Source: Bacillus sp. sid0103
Lineage (GTDB): Bacteria > Bacillota > Bacilli > Bacillales_B > DSM-18226
Direction: 5' to 3'
Length of the DNA: 64,000 nucleotides
Assembly (NCBI RefSeq): GCF_019219025.1
Contig: NZ_JAHUWN010000009.1
Span: 62,001-126,000, forward strand
In this document: positions 20,583 through 29,576 of the stretch, one piece after another
Position numbering within the stretch: position 1 is the first letter of the stretch
How the letters are laid out: each line of letters starts with the position of its first letter
Translations under genes and position numbers: made by a program
Notes under the pieces: model-generated
The model's input: only the letters and a program-made list of their open reading frames with translations
The model's database searches: none
What the model was told of the DNA's origin: nothing

Positions 20583-21449
20583 TTAGTATGAAAAAAGAAG
20601 GTCGCTGATTTTATCGGTTAAGCGTTTTTCGGTAAAATAGGCATGTAGAAGTTCATTTTCGTCTAGCATCCCTTTTTCCTTGCCATCTGCTTCAACGATG
20701 ATTGGATGTTTGCAGCCGCGTTGAAACTTTTCTAAAACGTGGATCAGTAACTCCTCTTCATTGGCCTCAATCGGTTTCAAGGTTTGAAGACTTGATTTCT
20801 TTCCGTAATACCGCTCTAATAAAAACCTCATAAAGATAAAGCGCCTCTGTTTCCATTCATGATAAAGCGAGAAATAAAGGAAGGCGATGATGATCCAGAC
20901 ATTGATATGGGTTGGGGCAACTATCAAGATAATCAGTGAAAAGAATGATAAGCTAATCAATGAAAGGATGAGCGTTAGTCGATGGGCAGTTGGAAAGGAA
21001 CGTTTTAGTGAAAGCAGCAAGAATACCAGCTTCCCCCCATCAAGCGGCCAAACTGGAAAAAGATTGAATATAAAAATCATCAGATTATAGCTCAAAAAAA
21101 GCTGAAACAGCTCCCCAGACATCAGGTTGAAACTAACTAACCCATAGGCTAGGGCTACCATCCACACATGCTGGAGCGGCCCTGCAAGGATAACTATGGT
21201 CTCTTCTTTTAACGGTCGATTGCCATGCTCATCCATCTCGGCCACCCCGCCAAACGGCAACAGGGTGATTTTTTTGATGCGCCATGAAAAAAAAGAAGCC
21301 GCAGCAGCATGCCCCAGTTCATGGATGAAAATGATTCCCAGCAGTAAGCAAACCTCTAGGAAATGAGCTGTGGCAACTGAAAGTGCAATGATAATCCATA
21401 ACAAAGGATGAATAGTAATCAGTCGCAGTAAATTTATGGCTCTATTCAA
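20583..21449 (-). CDS. spoIVFB: SpoIVFB, intramembrane pro-sigma-K protease
   Basis: Site-2-protease family metalloprotease of the mother-cell/forespore membrane that removes the pro-sequence of sigma-K. It has 288 residues, with zinc ligands in HELGH (His43, Glu44, His47) and Asp137 in FPVWPLDGGK, exactly as numbered in B. subtilis. Several membrane segments lie before residue 195; a C-terminal CBS domain (about 225-288) senses ATP in the homologue. Its start overlaps the end of spoIVFA by 8 bp, so the two are translationally coupled. Confidence 0.97.
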   Translation of the reverse strand: MNRAINLLRLITIHPLLWIIIALSVATAHFLEVCLLLGIIFIHELGHAAAASFFSWRIKKITLLPFGGVAEMDEHGNRPLKEETIVILAGPLQHVWMVALAYGLVSFNLMSGELFQLFLSYNLMIFIFNLFPVWPLDGGKLVFLLLSLKRSFPTAHRLTLILSLISLSFFSLIILIVAPTHINVWIIIAFLYFSLYHEWKQRRFIFMRFLLERYYGKKSSLQTLKPIEANEEELLIHVLEKFQRGCKHPIIVEADGKEKGMLDENELLHAYFTEKRLTDKISDLLFSY

Positions 21450-22227
21450 AGCGAATCACCTGAATCGGATCGATAAATGCATCATCTTTTTTAATGGCAA
21501 AATAATACTTGCCTTTGGATTTATCATCACTAGTAGAGTCAGATACAGTGCCAACCACTGTTCGTTTTTCAACATACTCATATAATTTAACCTTGATTTC
21601 GTCTAAATTACCGTACCATGTTTCCGTTTTATCGGCATGCTGAATGATGACTGTTTTTCCAAGACCGTCTTTAACACCTGCAAACATAACGAAACCATCA
21701 TTAATCGTTTGTACGGGCGCTCCTTTTCCGGTTTCTATCATAATGCCCTGCCCGTTTTTCTCAAAGTTTTCAAGGATTTTCCCCATCGCTGGGACGGAAA
21801 ACTCAGTTTCAGCAACCTCTTTTTTCCCAACTTCATCTTTATCTGAAAAAGGCAGCAGGGCCAAAGGCTTTCCAAACTTGCTTTCGTACCAGTTTGATAC
21901 TGTTGCAAACTTGAAATCCTTGTCCATTGTTTTCGTAACCACATCTCTTGCCGGATCAAAGGCAGCGGAATGGTTCCGAAATAATATGGCAACCACTAAA
22001 AACAAGAGGACAGAGGACAATATCTTGAAAAAGAAGACTTCCTTCTTAAATAATGGATGCCCGTCATCGCCATTACTACCCCCTGAAGTAGTAAACTGGT
22101 CAAAGCCATATTTTTCATCGTCACTAGGCCAGGTAATCTGGGGGTCGGGACTTTTTACACTTGTGCCTTTTTCATTTTTTCGCTTGGCGATTCGTCGCCG
22201 AATTTCTTCCGGTGTAGACCGCGCCAT
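21442..22227 (-). CDS. spoIVFA: SpoIVFA, inhibitor/scaffold of SpoIVFB
   Basis: Membrane protein that holds SpoIVFB and BofA in an inhibited complex until cleaved by SpoIVB. It has 261 residues: cytoplasmic N-terminus (RSTPEEIRRRIAKRK), one transmembrane segment around 80-100 (ILSSVLLFLVVAILF), and an M23/LytM-like extracytoplasmic domain (IIQHADKTETWYGNL) without the full zinc ligand set. ATG 22227 is six bases from AGGGTGG; the ATG six bases earlier is too close to it. BofC, encoded at 4242, acts on the same pathway. Confidence 0.95.
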   Translation of the reverse strand: MARSTPEEIRRRIAKRKNEKGTSVKSPDPQITWPSDDEKYGFDQFTTSGGSNGDDGHPLFKKEVFFFKILSSVLLFLVVAILFRNHSAAFDPARDVVTKTMDKDFKFATVSNWYESKFGKPLALLPFSDKDEVGKKEVAETEFSVPAMGKILENFEKNGQGIMIETGKGAPVQTINDGFVMFAGVKDGLGKTVIIQHADKTETWYGNLDEIKVKLYEYVEKRTVVGTVSDSTSDDKSKGKYYFAIKKDDAFIDPIQVIRFE

Positions 22228-22259
22228 TTTCATCCACCCTTTTCACACTAATTTGTACA

Positions 22260-22290
22260 AGTCTATGAAGGGGGATTGAAGAGTATGTCT
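22260..22290 (-). promoter_or_regulatory. Candidate sigma-E promoter of spoIVFA-spoIVFB
   Basis: The minus strand reads ACATACT, 14 bp, CATAGACT, close to the sigma-E pattern (kmATAww-14-CATAnAnT). It lies about 35 bp upstream of the start. The -35 deviates at two positions. Confidence 0.45.
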
Positions 22291-22317
22291 GTAAAATAAA
22301 AGACTCTGTTAAACTTG

Positions 22318-22452
22318 CCTGTTGATTTCCGCTCCAGGCGCTGCGCTTTCCGCGGGCGGTCCGGGGAGCCTCCTCGTCGCTGCGCTCCTGAGGGGTCTCC
22401 CCTGCCCCGTCCTCCCGCAGGAGTCTTCGCGCCTTCCGCTCCAATCAACAGG
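22318..22452. repeat. GC-rich 135-bp intergenic element with 10-bp inverted ends
   Basis: Starts CCTGTTGATT and ends AATCAACAGG, a perfect 10-bp inverted repeat. Inside are GCGGGCGGTCCGGGGAG, CTCCCGCAGGAG and the two TTTCCGCTCC / TTCCGCTCC blocks. It is much richer in G+C than its surroundings. Elements of this type are scattered through many Bacillus genomes (recognised from memory). It sits between spoIVFA and the minD terminator. Open frames across it are spurious. Confidence 0.75.
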
Positions 22453-22484
22453 GTGCCAAAATCACCAATAAGCTTTAACATAGA

Positions 22485-22525
22485 CAAAAAAAACAACCTG
22501 TCCGATTGTAACTGGACAGGCTGTT
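22485..22525 (-). terminator. Terminator of mreBCD-minCD
   Basis: AACAGCCTGTCC pairs with GGACAGGTTGTT (one G-T) around a ten-base loop and is followed by eight T on the minus strand, 18 bp after minD. Confidence 0.85.
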
Positions 22526-22543
22526 GAAAGGCGGTGCATTTTT

Positions 22544-23347
22544 TTATCTAACACCGAAGAATTTTTTTAATTTCGTAAACATACCCTTTTCTGCATTTTC
22601 GAGTGACTGCAGCGGAATAGATTCACCTAGAATTCTTCTCGCAATATTTCGGTAGGCAATGGATGCTTTATTGTTAGGATTAAGGGCAATCGGTTCACCA
22701 TGGTTAGAAGCTTTAATAACTTCATCATCATCAGCAACAATACCTATGAGTTCAATGGAAAGATGTTGAGTAACCTCATCAATCTCAAGCATATCCCCAT
22801 TCTTCACCATATGATTTCGAATCCGGTTGATGACTAATTTAGGCGACTCCATATTCGGTTGTTTTTCCAATAGACCAATGATGCGGTCAGCATCACGAAC
22901 GGCAGAGGCCTCTGGTGTTGTCACAACAATCGCCTTGTCTGCTCCGGCGATGGCGTTTTGGAATCCCTGTTCAATACCCGCAGGGCAATCAATAATGATA
23001 TAATCGTAATCTTGTTTTAATTCTATGATCAGTTCTTTCATCTGCTCTGGCTTCACGGCTGATTTGTCAACGGTTTGCGCCGCAGGCAATAAGTATAATA
23101 ACCCATCAAAACGCTTATCCTTAACAAGGGCTTGATGGATTTTGCATCTTTTTTCGACGACATCAACAAGGTCATAAATAATTCTGTTTTCAAGTCCCAT
23201 AACGACATCCAAGTTACGAAGACCGATATCAGTATCTACTAAACATACTTTTTTTCCTTGAAGGGCTAATGATGTGCCGATATTAGCAGAAGTTGTTGTT
23301 TTTCCTACTCCACCCTTACCGGATGTAATTACGATTGCTTCTCCCAC
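22544..23347 (-). CDS. minD: Septum-site ATPase MinD
   Basis: Membrane-associated ParA/MinD ATPase that recruits MinC to block division at the poles and over nucleoids. The 267-residue protein has the deviant Walker A GKGGVGKTTTSAN at residues 10-22, DTDIGLRNLDVVMG, DCPAGIEQGF, and a C-terminal amphipathic membrane-targeting helix (GMFTKLKKFFGVR). It follows minC by 1 bp. No minE is present, consistent with the DivIVA-type system of Bacillus. Confidence 0.98.
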   Translation of the reverse strand: MGEAIVITSGKGGVGKTTTSANIGTSLALQGKKVCLVDTDIGLRNLDVVMGLENRIIYDLVDVVEKRCKIHQALVKDKRFDGLLYLLPAAQTVDKSAVKPEQMKELIIELKQDYDYIIIDCPAGIEQGFQNAIAGADKAIVVTTPEASAVRDADRIIGLLEKQPNMESPKLVINRIRNHMVKNGDMLEIDEVTQHLSIELIGIVADDDEVIKASNHGEPIALNPNNKASIAYRNIARRILGESIPLQSLENAEKGMFTKLKKFFGVR

Positions 23348-23348
23348 T

Positions 23349-24029
23349 TTAATGTCCCCCTTCTAATCTCGTTAAATTAGGTCTTAATTGGATTAAAACT
23401 TGTAATCTATCAACAATGATTTGACGGTTATCATCGATGTATGCGCATTCCATTTCCCGCTTCTCATTGCTTTGCAGGCTGTCTGGTCCCCTATTTAAAC
23501 AATCACTAATACGAAGCTGAGATGGTTTCATACTAGATGCAGCAATGACCGCTTCATCATTGCCATAACAGCCAGCATGAGCCACACCCTTTAAGGTTCC
23601 CATAATGAATATGTTACCTCCAGCCATTACCGTTCCACCTGGGTTGACATCGCCAATTAACAGGAGGTCACCAGGTACCTCGAGGACTTGTCCGGAACGA
23701 ATAATTCTAGAAACAGTCATGACCTCTGTTTCGGCCATTAACTGCTCAGCTTCATCTTTTGTGATTACATTAGATTCAATTTCATCAACTTCAAAATTTT
23801 TCTTCTGGCGAATTAAGTTTTTTAATTCTTCCCGCTGTGGCTCGGTTAAATAGCGGTTACCGATTTCCACTTTAACAGAGGTTAAATGACGCTCATCCTG
23901 TGTCCTTGAGTTTGCTGAAAGTTTATGATCAAGTTCCCTTTTGAGTTCTTCGTAGGAACAGCTATCATCAAGATGAAGGACAAGACCTTCCTTCGTTCCT
24001 TTTATTGTAACATTTTGCCGTTTTTTCAT
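23349..24029 (-). CDS. minC: Septum-site inhibitor MinC
   Basis: Inhibits FtsZ assembly in partnership with MinD. It has 226 residues: N-terminal FtsZ-interacting domain (about 1-100) and C-terminal right-handed beta-helix domain (about 105-210), containing [21 protein letters not shown] and [16 protein letters not shown], which binds MinD. The start follows GAAAAATTCTCC-complement upstream region poorly, so the ribosome-binding site is only fair (GGTGAAAAATTCTCC ATG). Downstream of mreD as in B. subtilis. Confidence 0.96.
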   Translation of the reverse strand: MKKRQNVTIKGTKEGLVLHLDDSCSYEELKRELDHKLSANSRTQDERHLTSVKVEIGNRYLTEPQREELKNLIRQKKNFEVDEIESNVITKDEAEQLMAETEVMTVSRIIRSGQVLEVPGDLLLIGDVNPGGTVMAGGNIFIMGTLKGVAHAGCYGNDEAVIAASSMKPSQLRISDCLNRGPDSLQSNEKREMECAYIDDNRQIIVDRLQVLIQLRPNLTRLEGGH

Positions 24030-24089
24030 GGAGAATTTTTCACCTCATAATAAGAAAGCAATTTCAAAACAAGCCCATTTTGGATGTTT

Positions 24090-24114
24090 CAAGAGGGATT
24101 GGAAATCCCTCTTG
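24090..24114 (-). other. Strong hairpin between mreD and minC
   Basis: CAAGAGGGATT and AATCCCTCTTG form a perfect 11-bp stem with a three-base loop. It has no T-run, so it is not a standard terminator; it could be an mRNA processing or stability element in the mreBCD-minCD transcript. Confidence 0.6.
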
Positions 24115-24192
24115 CCTATTCCGAATCAATAGTCATACTATCCTAATAAAATTTCGACACGATGCGCCCATTCTCCTCTTTTTTCAAAAAAA

Positions 24193-24711
24193 TCATTCAG
24201 CCCTTAATGCTTCCGAATGTTTTTCAAAAAGCCACTTTAATGGAAAGGCAGCAATGAGCGTCACCACTGCATTTAAGATAATGGTAGGGTAAAAACGCAA
24301 GTTCAAAAAGCCGATAAAATCAAGGTCTGTTACATGGATTAAATAATTCATTTCATAAACACCAATCTCTAATAACGAGACCCCTAGAATGGCAGCCAAA
24401 AAGGCCGTAATTATATTGGATTGCAAAACCTGCAAAAGTTTATAAATGAGATACGAGATAAACGGATAAAGGAATAAGTAAATGCCGATAATTTCGACAT
24501 ACACAATATCAAATAAAAGTCCAAAAATGGCTGCATAAATAATTCCATGTTTTTTTCCGACAAAAATCGTTAAAAACAAAATGGCAATAAAAAGAAAGTG
24601 TGGAACGAAAATTCGCTCAAACCCAAACACCTTTTCTGGTAAATACTCCACAAAAAGGCTTTCTATAATAAAAAGTAACAGAAATAAAAGAGGAAGAAGG
24701 ACTTTTCTCAC
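24193..24711 (-). CDS. mreD: Rod shape-determining membrane protein MreD
   Basis: Integral membrane component of the elongation complex. The 172-residue protein is very hydrophobic, with about five or six membrane segments (for example LLPLLFLLLFIIESLFVEYL at the N-terminus and GLLFDIVYVEIIGIYLFLYPFI near the middle, quoted in part). It overlaps mreC by 4 bp. The 163 bp downstream contain a hairpin before minC. Confidence 0.94.
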   Translation of the reverse strand: MRKVLLPLLFLLLFIIESLFVEYLPEKVFGFERIFVPHFLFIAILFLTIFVGKKHGIIYAAIFGLLFDIVYVEIIGIYLFLYPFISYLIYKLLQVLQSNIITAFLAAILGVSLLEIGVYEMNYLIHVTDLDFIGFLNLRFYPTIILNAVVTLIAAFPLKWLFEKHSEALRAE

Positions 24712-25589
24712 AAATCCTCCCCCTTCCCATCTGATGTTTCCATATTAACTGGCTGTGTCATTAATCTTTTTATGACAATGACATTTTCAATATCATAAAA
24801 GTTCGCACCAGGTTGTACTAAGGCCGTTTGATTTAACCCATACTGATCCGGGTTAACCTCAACCACTTTTCCAATCATCAGCCCTTTTGGAAAAATACCA
24901 CCTAGGCCCGAAGTAATCACTTTTTGCCCTTTTTCAATTTTTTCACCGGATGGAATGGCTTTAACTAATAATAGTTTTCGCTTGTCATCAAATCCCTGTA
25001 CAAATCCATAAACATCCTTCTTGCCTTGAATAACAGCAGAAATACGATTTTTTGGATCCATTGCACTTAACAATTGAACGGTTGAACTAAATTGTGTTAC
25101 ATTTTTTACTTTTCCAATCAAACCGGTAGCTGTAACAACAGCCATATTTTTTTCAATGCCGTTTAGTTTGCCTTTGTCGATAATAATCATTTCATGCCAA
25201 CGATCAGGGTTTCTGCCAATTACGGTAGCTGGTAATGGTTTGAAGTCTCTCAGGGTTCTTTTTTCACCGAGAATGTCACGTAATTCTTCATTGTCTTGTT
25301 TAAGATCTTGCACTTGCGCTTCAAGATTGACAAGATTTTCGACCCGCGATTTTAATTCCTTATTCTCATCGTATGTATTTTGTAAATCCTGGAGATTTTC
25401 AAAAAAGCCTGTCACAAAATGAGTAGGCTTTGAAACCAGGGATTGAACCCAGCCGGTGGTATCTTTTAGAAATTGCTCCGGCCAAGATAGTTTGCTTCTC
25501 TCCCTTAAAGAAAACCCAATCAATGCCACGAGAACAATGATGCTGACAAGCAAAATAATCAGACGTTTATTCAGAAAGAACTGTGGCAT
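24708..25589 (-). CDS. mreC: Rod shape-determining protein MreC
   Basis: Membrane-anchored elongasome protein linking MreB to cell-wall synthases. It has 293 residues: transmembrane helix ~10-27 (IILLVSIIVLVALIGFSL), coiled coil ~65-105 (NTYDENKELKSRVENLVNLE), then two beta-barrel domains with ATVIGRNPDRWHEMIIIDKG and VTSGLGGIFPKGLMIGKV. It is followed directly by mreD and preceded by mreB with an 80-bp gap. Confidence 0.97.
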   Translation of the reverse strand: MPQFFLNKRLIILLVSIIVLVALIGFSLRERSKLSWPEQFLKDTTGWVQSLVSKPTHFVTGFFENLQDLQNTYDENKELKSRVENLVNLEAQVQDLKQDNEELRDILGEKRTLRDFKPLPATVIGRNPDRWHEMIIIDKGKLNGIEKNMAVVTATGLIGKVKNVTQFSSTVQLLSAMDPKNRISAVIQGKKDVYGFVQGFDDKRKLLLVKAIPSGEKIEKGQKVITSGLGGIFPKGLMIGKVVEVNPDQYGLNQTALVQPGANFYDIENVIVIKRLMTQPVNMETSDGKGEDL

Positions 25590-25669
25590 GATTATACACC
25601 TCTATTTTTCTAGATAAAAATTATAGTTTTTAAACTTAGCCTGTGCTTATTGTTTGGAACCAACTAAGA

Positions 25670-26692
25670 TTATCGAGAATCTCTTGCTTTATTTTTGAAT
25701 AAATGAATATGATCCAGTGCTTTTCCTGTTCCAATAGCCACGCAATCAAGCGGGTTTTCAGCAATCAGCACGGGCATTTTGGTTTCTTCACTAATAACCC
25801 TGTCCAAATTGCGAAGGAGCGCACCTCCACCAGTTAGAACAATCCCGCGATCCATAATATCAGCAGCAAGTTCTGGAGGTGTTTTTTCCAATGTATTCTT
25901 GACTGCTTCTACAATGGCGGAAACCGTATCTCTTAATGCTCCGGCAATTTCTTTGGCAGTTATTTCAATTGTCTTTGGCAGACCTGTTAATAAATCCCTG
26001 CCGCGAATTTCCATATTGTCAATGCCATCAGGGTTACCAGCCGAACCTATTTCCACTTTAATGGCTTCCGCTGTGCGGTCCCCAATCATCAAGTTATAGT
26101 TTTTTCTAATATAAGTAATAATCGAATCGTCCATTTCATCGCCGGCAACGCGGATCGAAATGCTTGTAACGATTCCACCTAAAGAAATGATGGCCACTTC
26201 TGTGGTTCCCCCACCAATATCAACCACCATGCTGCCCGTAGGCTCCCACACAGGCAAATTGGCTCCAATCGCTGCAGCGAAAGGCTCTTCAATCGTATAT
26301 GCATCCTTTGCCCCTGCTTGTCTGGTCGCATCGATGACAGCTCGTTCCTCAACGGCCGTTATCCCTGATGGAACACAAACCATGACATAAGGATTACCTG
26401 AAAATACATTTTTAGTTTTCTGTGCTTGACGAATATGGTATTTCATCATGGCTGCTGTTGTTTCAAAATCTGCGATAACTCCATCCTTCATCGGTCTTAG
26501 CGCGACAATATTCCCCGGTGTCCGCCCAATCATATTTTTCGCGTCGTTACCAACCGCGACAATGTTTTTTGTATCAGTTTGCATCGCCACCACCGATGGC
26601 TCACGCAGAACAATTCCTTTTCCTTTTACATATACAAGGGTATTTGCAGTCCCTAAGTCAATCCCAAGATCTCTTGCTCTAATTCCAAACAT
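25670..26692 (-). CDS. mreB: Actin-like cell-shape protein MreB
   Basis: Forms membrane-bound filaments that guide lateral wall synthesis. The 340-residue protein has the actin-fold phosphate loops [15 protein letters not shown] (phosphate 1), [16 protein letters not shown] (phosphate 2) and the adenosine loop [13 protein letters not shown]. The N-terminal [12 protein letters not shown] carries the short membrane-binding start. First gene of the mre-min cluster after radC. The 160 bp upstream (26693-26852) show no recognised element beyond AT-rich DNA. Confidence 0.98.
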   Translation of the reverse strand: MFGIRARDLGIDLGTANTLVYVKGKGIVLREPSVVAMQTDTKNIVAVGNDAKNMIGRTPGNIVALRPMKDGVIADFETTAAMMKYHIRQAQKTKNVFSGNPYVMVCVPSGITAVEERAVIDATRQAGAKDAYTIEEPFAAAIGANLPVWEPTGSMVVDIGGGTTEVAIISLGGIVTSISIRVAGDEMDDSIITYIRKNYNLMIGDRTAEAIKVEIGSAGNPDGIDNMEIRGRDLLTGLPKTIEITAKEIAGALRDTVSAIVEAVKNTLEKTPPELAADIMDRGIVLTGGGALLRNLDRVISEETKMPVLIAENPLDCVAIGTGKALDHIHLFKNKARDSR

Positions 26693-26852
26693 AGTTTTGT
26701 ATCTCCCTTTCTGAACCTAATGCAAAAACTCCAATAAATAGGTAATTACTTTAATATCATGTCTTTTTTCTCAATATTTATCTAGTTATATCTTAAGTAG
26801 TCCTAAAAAACCATAACCAATATTATAACTCAACGTTAAATAAAATCATAGT

Positions 26853-27542
26853 TTATAAATAACCTTTTTCCTTAAGACTCACAAACTTATTCTCCCCGAT
26901 GATCAAATGATCGAGTAAATCGATGCCAATGATCTTACCGCATTCGACGAGTCGCTTGGTGACTTCAATGTCCTCGCGGCTTGGAGCGGGGTCTCCGCTG
27001 GGATGATTATGTGCGGCAATAATAGAAGCAGCTGACCGCTTTAAAGCCTCGCGGAATACCTCCCTGGGGTGGACAATCGAGGCATTTAAGCTGCCAATAA
27101 AAATGGTTTGTTTATGAATGACTTGGTTCTTTGTGTTTAGGTACATACAAACAAAATGCTCTTGTGATAAAAAGCGCATATCATTCATGACATACTTTGC
27201 TCCGTCTTCCGGTGAGCGGATCACATAACGGTCCTTATAATCCAGGTTGGCAATTCTTCTACCAATTTCGACAGCAGCGAGGATTTGAATGGCCTTGGCT
27301 GAACCAATCCCTTTTATCTCGGTCATTTCTTCCAGGGTAGCAGCTTTTAAAAGTCGTAACCCTTCAAAATGGGTCAATAGTCGATTCGATAATTGCAAAA
27401 CCGATTCATCTTTTGTCCCGGTTCGCAACAAAATGGCGATCAGTTCATGATTCGATAAGCTTTGTGGTCCATGTTGAATAAACCGTTCTCTGGGCCTTTC
27501 ATCTTGAGGGAAATCACGGATCATTAATGTATTGGTGGACAC
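26853..27542 (-). CDS. radC: RadC-family JAB-domain protein
   Basis: Member of the RadC/UPF0758 family with an N-terminal helix-hairpin-helix (EMTEIKGIGSAKAIQILAAV) and a C-terminal JAB/MPN metalloprotease-like domain with the HNHPSGDPAPS metal motif. The cellular function is not established despite the name. The protein has 229 residues from GTG 27542, preceded by AAGGGAGG; the frame to 27578 lacks a site. Lies between maf and mreB as in B. subtilis (ysxA). Confidence 0.93.
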   Translation of the reverse strand: MSTNTLMIRDFPQDERPRERFIQHGPQSLSNHELIAILLRTGTKDESVLQLSNRLLTHFEGLRLLKAATLEEMTEIKGIGSAKAIQILAAVEIGRRIANLDYKDRYVIRSPEDGAKYVMNDMRFLSQEHFVCMYLNTKNQVIHKQTIFIGSLNASIVHPREVFREALKRSAASIIAAHNHPSGDPAPSREDIEVTKRLVECGKIIGIDLLDHLIIGENKFVSLKEKGYL

Positions 27543-27584
27543 TTTTTTTCCTCCCTTATTAAGGGAGTTAAGGAACAAAAAAGT

Positions 27585-28157
27585 TTAATACGGCAACTGG
27601 TAGCCTGCCTTTTTCAATTCTCTTACCGTTCGTGAAACAGGCAGTCCGACAACCGCAAAATAGTCTCCATTTATTTTTTTGACAAGCATACTTCCGAGCT
27701 GTTGAATGCCATATGCACCTGCTTTATCAAGCGGTTCACCACTTTTTACATACGCCCGTATTGAGTCGTCCGTTAACTCCCAAAACCAAACTTCTGTTCT
27801 TTCATAAAACTTAGTCGTACCTGTTGGAGACACAATCGAAACTCCTGTAAAAACTTCATGCTGACGACCTGACAAGCTTTTTAACATGGCAAAAGCTTCT
27901 GCTTCATCTGCGGGCTTTCCTAAGATTTGATTATTCGCAACAACAATTGTGTCCGAGCCGATCACATAGGCGTCCTGGTTTTCTTTAAAAACGGCTTGTG
28001 CCTTACGTTCGGCTAACTCCATCACAACTTCTTTAGGAGAGAGAGCTGGGTCAAAACTTTCATCAACTTCACTACTTGAGATCGCGAATGTTAAACGGAG
28101 AGTTTCTAGAAGTTCTTTTCGCCGTGGAGAAGAAGAGGCTAAAATGAGGTTCTGCAT
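27585..28157 (-). CDS. maf: Maf nucleotide pyrophosphatase
   Basis: House-cleaning enzyme that hydrolyses dTTP/UTP and modified nucleotides; overexpression blocks septation in Bacillus. The 190-residue protein has the N-terminal LASSSPRRKELLE loop, SSEVDESFDP, catalytic IGSDTIVVANNQILGKP and the C-terminal GEPLDKAGAYGIQQLGSMLV. It is 43 bp upstream of radC. Confidence 0.97.
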   Translation of the reverse strand: MQNLILASSSPRRKELLETLRLTFAISSSEVDESFDPALSPKEVVMELAERKAQAVFKENQDAYVIGSDTIVVANNQILGKPADEAEAFAMLKSLSGRQHEVFTGVSIVSPTGTTKFYERTEVWFWELTDDSIRAYVKSGEPLDKAGAYGIQQLGSMLVKKINGDYFAVVGLPVSRTVRELKKAGYQLPY

Positions 28158-28295
28158 TTGATCACCTTACCTTTGGTACGTATTAGGGAGATACAATTCA
28201 ATCGTATCAGAAATTGTACTAGCAAACAATTTTTATATCATTAAATTTTGATGGAATTTGTAAAATTATGCAAAATATTTCTTGTTATGGTAAAT

Positions 28296-28323
28296 AAAAA
28301 AGCCTATCAATTATTTGATAGGC
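28296..28323 (-). terminator. Terminator of spoIIB
   Basis: GCCTATCAA pairs perfectly with TTGATAGGC around a four-base loop, then TTTTTTATTT, 39 bp after spoIIB. The rest of the 204-bp gap to maf is AT-rich with no clear feature. Confidence 0.85.
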
Positions 28324-28361
28324 CATATTTCCCGGAAAATATCGATAGATGTCGATATTCA

Positions 28362-29474
28362 TTACTTAGAAAAATAGAGCGACAGGAAGTTCAATAAATG
28401 CTGTTGTGCGTCAGTTAGATTTTTTTCGTCTTTTGACTCTTGATAAGACTTTACTTTATCGTTTGCACTTACCAATTCTGCTTTTAGATCTTTTATCTTT
28501 GCATTTTTTACACTAGTTTTTAATGGTGCTTCAATCTCGGAAAGGACTTTACTTTCGTCCTCAGACAGATCCTTGGTGACGAGCGCATTTGAAGTGGTAA
28601 GAGATAGCGTTTCATAAATGGCAGGTACTGCTTTTAAAAAGGACTTTTCTTTATCAGTGCTAGTAGAAAACTTCTTTTCCTCTAATAACAATGGCTTGGC
28701 AAATACATCTTCAATTCCATCTTCCTTATATTGAGCCCCTAATGCTTTAGCTTCTTCAATCGAATCGGCCACCCCTAGAAATAAATAATACTTGCCATCC
28801 ATTTCCACTGATTGAGATGGCACGCTTTTCGAAGTTAGATTAGCAGCTGTTTCTTCGGCACCAGCTTCTGATGAAAATACCCCGCCTTGAATGATATACG
28901 TAGTTAACTGAGGTATGGCAACAATTGACGTATTCTTTCCCTCCGTCGTTTTCGTCTCGGTACTGACAGGCTTGTCCGTGACTACTGCCGGTTCCGTTGT
29001 TACCGTCTTGTTAGATGGAGTTGTTATCACCAATTTAAGCATAACCACACCGATTGTCGATCCAATCAGGATGGCGAATACTGCTGAAATTAAGATGGAT
29101 CCTAACGGCCGTCCTGTTTTCTTTTTAGAATTGGTCGAAAAGGATGTTATTTTGGGAAGGGCTGTTTTTTTGCTAGTTTGACTTGGGATAATTTTCAATT
29201 CCTCAATGTCTTGATCAGAGGACTCAGGGATAATCCAGTCAAAACTTTCTTCAACCGATTCTTGTGCAGCCGCCGTCTCACTAAACACATCCGCTTCTGA
29301 ATGCTCTGAATTTATTTTTATCACTTTAGGAATGGGGTCGATGTTAGCTTCAACCTCTTTTTTTGGAGGAACTTCCTGATGGGGCGTGTTTTCTCCATTT
29401 AATTTTATCTTGATTGTATTGCCTTTGTTAGGCTTGTCCACGAAACCGTACTCCTCTCTCTTCCGAAGGGTCAT
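28362..29474 (-). CDS. spoIIB: SpoIIB, SPOR-domain engulfment protein
   Basis: Septum-associated protein that helps start engulfment and septal peptidoglycan thinning. It has 370 residues: charged cytoplasmic N-terminus (RKREEYGFVDKPNKGNTIKI), one transmembrane helix around 128-150 (ILISAVFAILIGSTIGVVML), and an extracytoplasmic SPOR domain at ~190-265 (YIIQGGVFSSEAGAEETAANL). ATG 29474 has AGGA upstream at eight bases; the ATG at 29483 touches it. Synteny with maf supports the call. Upstream is the pil operon terminator, only about 20 bp away. Confidence 0.9.
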   Translation of the reverse strand: MTLRKREEYGFVDKPNKGNTIKIKLNGENTPHQEVPPKKEVEANIDPIPKVIKINSEHSEADVFSETAAAQESVEESFDWIIPESSDQDIEELKIIPSQTSKKTALPKITSFSTNSKKKTGRPLGSILISAVFAILIGSTIGVVMLKLVITTPSNKTVTTEPAVVTDKPVSTETKTTEGKNTSIVAIPQLTTYIIQGGVFSSEAGAEETAANLTSKSVPSQSVEMDGKYYLFLGVADSIEEAKALGAQYKEDGIEDVFAKPLLLEEKKFSTSTDKEKSFLKAVPAIYETLSLTTSNALVTKDLSEDESKVLSEIEAPLKTSVKNAKIKDLKAELVSANDKVKSYQESKDEKNLTDAQQHLLNFLSLYFSK

Positions 29475-29496
29475 TGGGTTCATCCTATCATAAAGA

Positions 29497-29532
29497 CAAA
29501 AAAAAATAACAAGACTTTTGTCGTCTTGTTAT
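29497..29532 (-). terminator. Terminator of the pilus operon
   Basis: ATAACAAGAC and GTCTTGTTAT form a perfect 10-bp stem with a seven-base loop, followed by nine or more T. It lies 44 bp after pilO. Confidence 0.92.
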
Positions 29533-29576
29533 CGTAGTCTTTCGCCAAATTATTTACAAGGTTGGCATGGTGGTGA

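Noticed and set aside
22172..22527. Three overlapping ORFs across the GC-rich element
   Set aside because: High G+C reduces stop codons; no conserved protein and no start sites.
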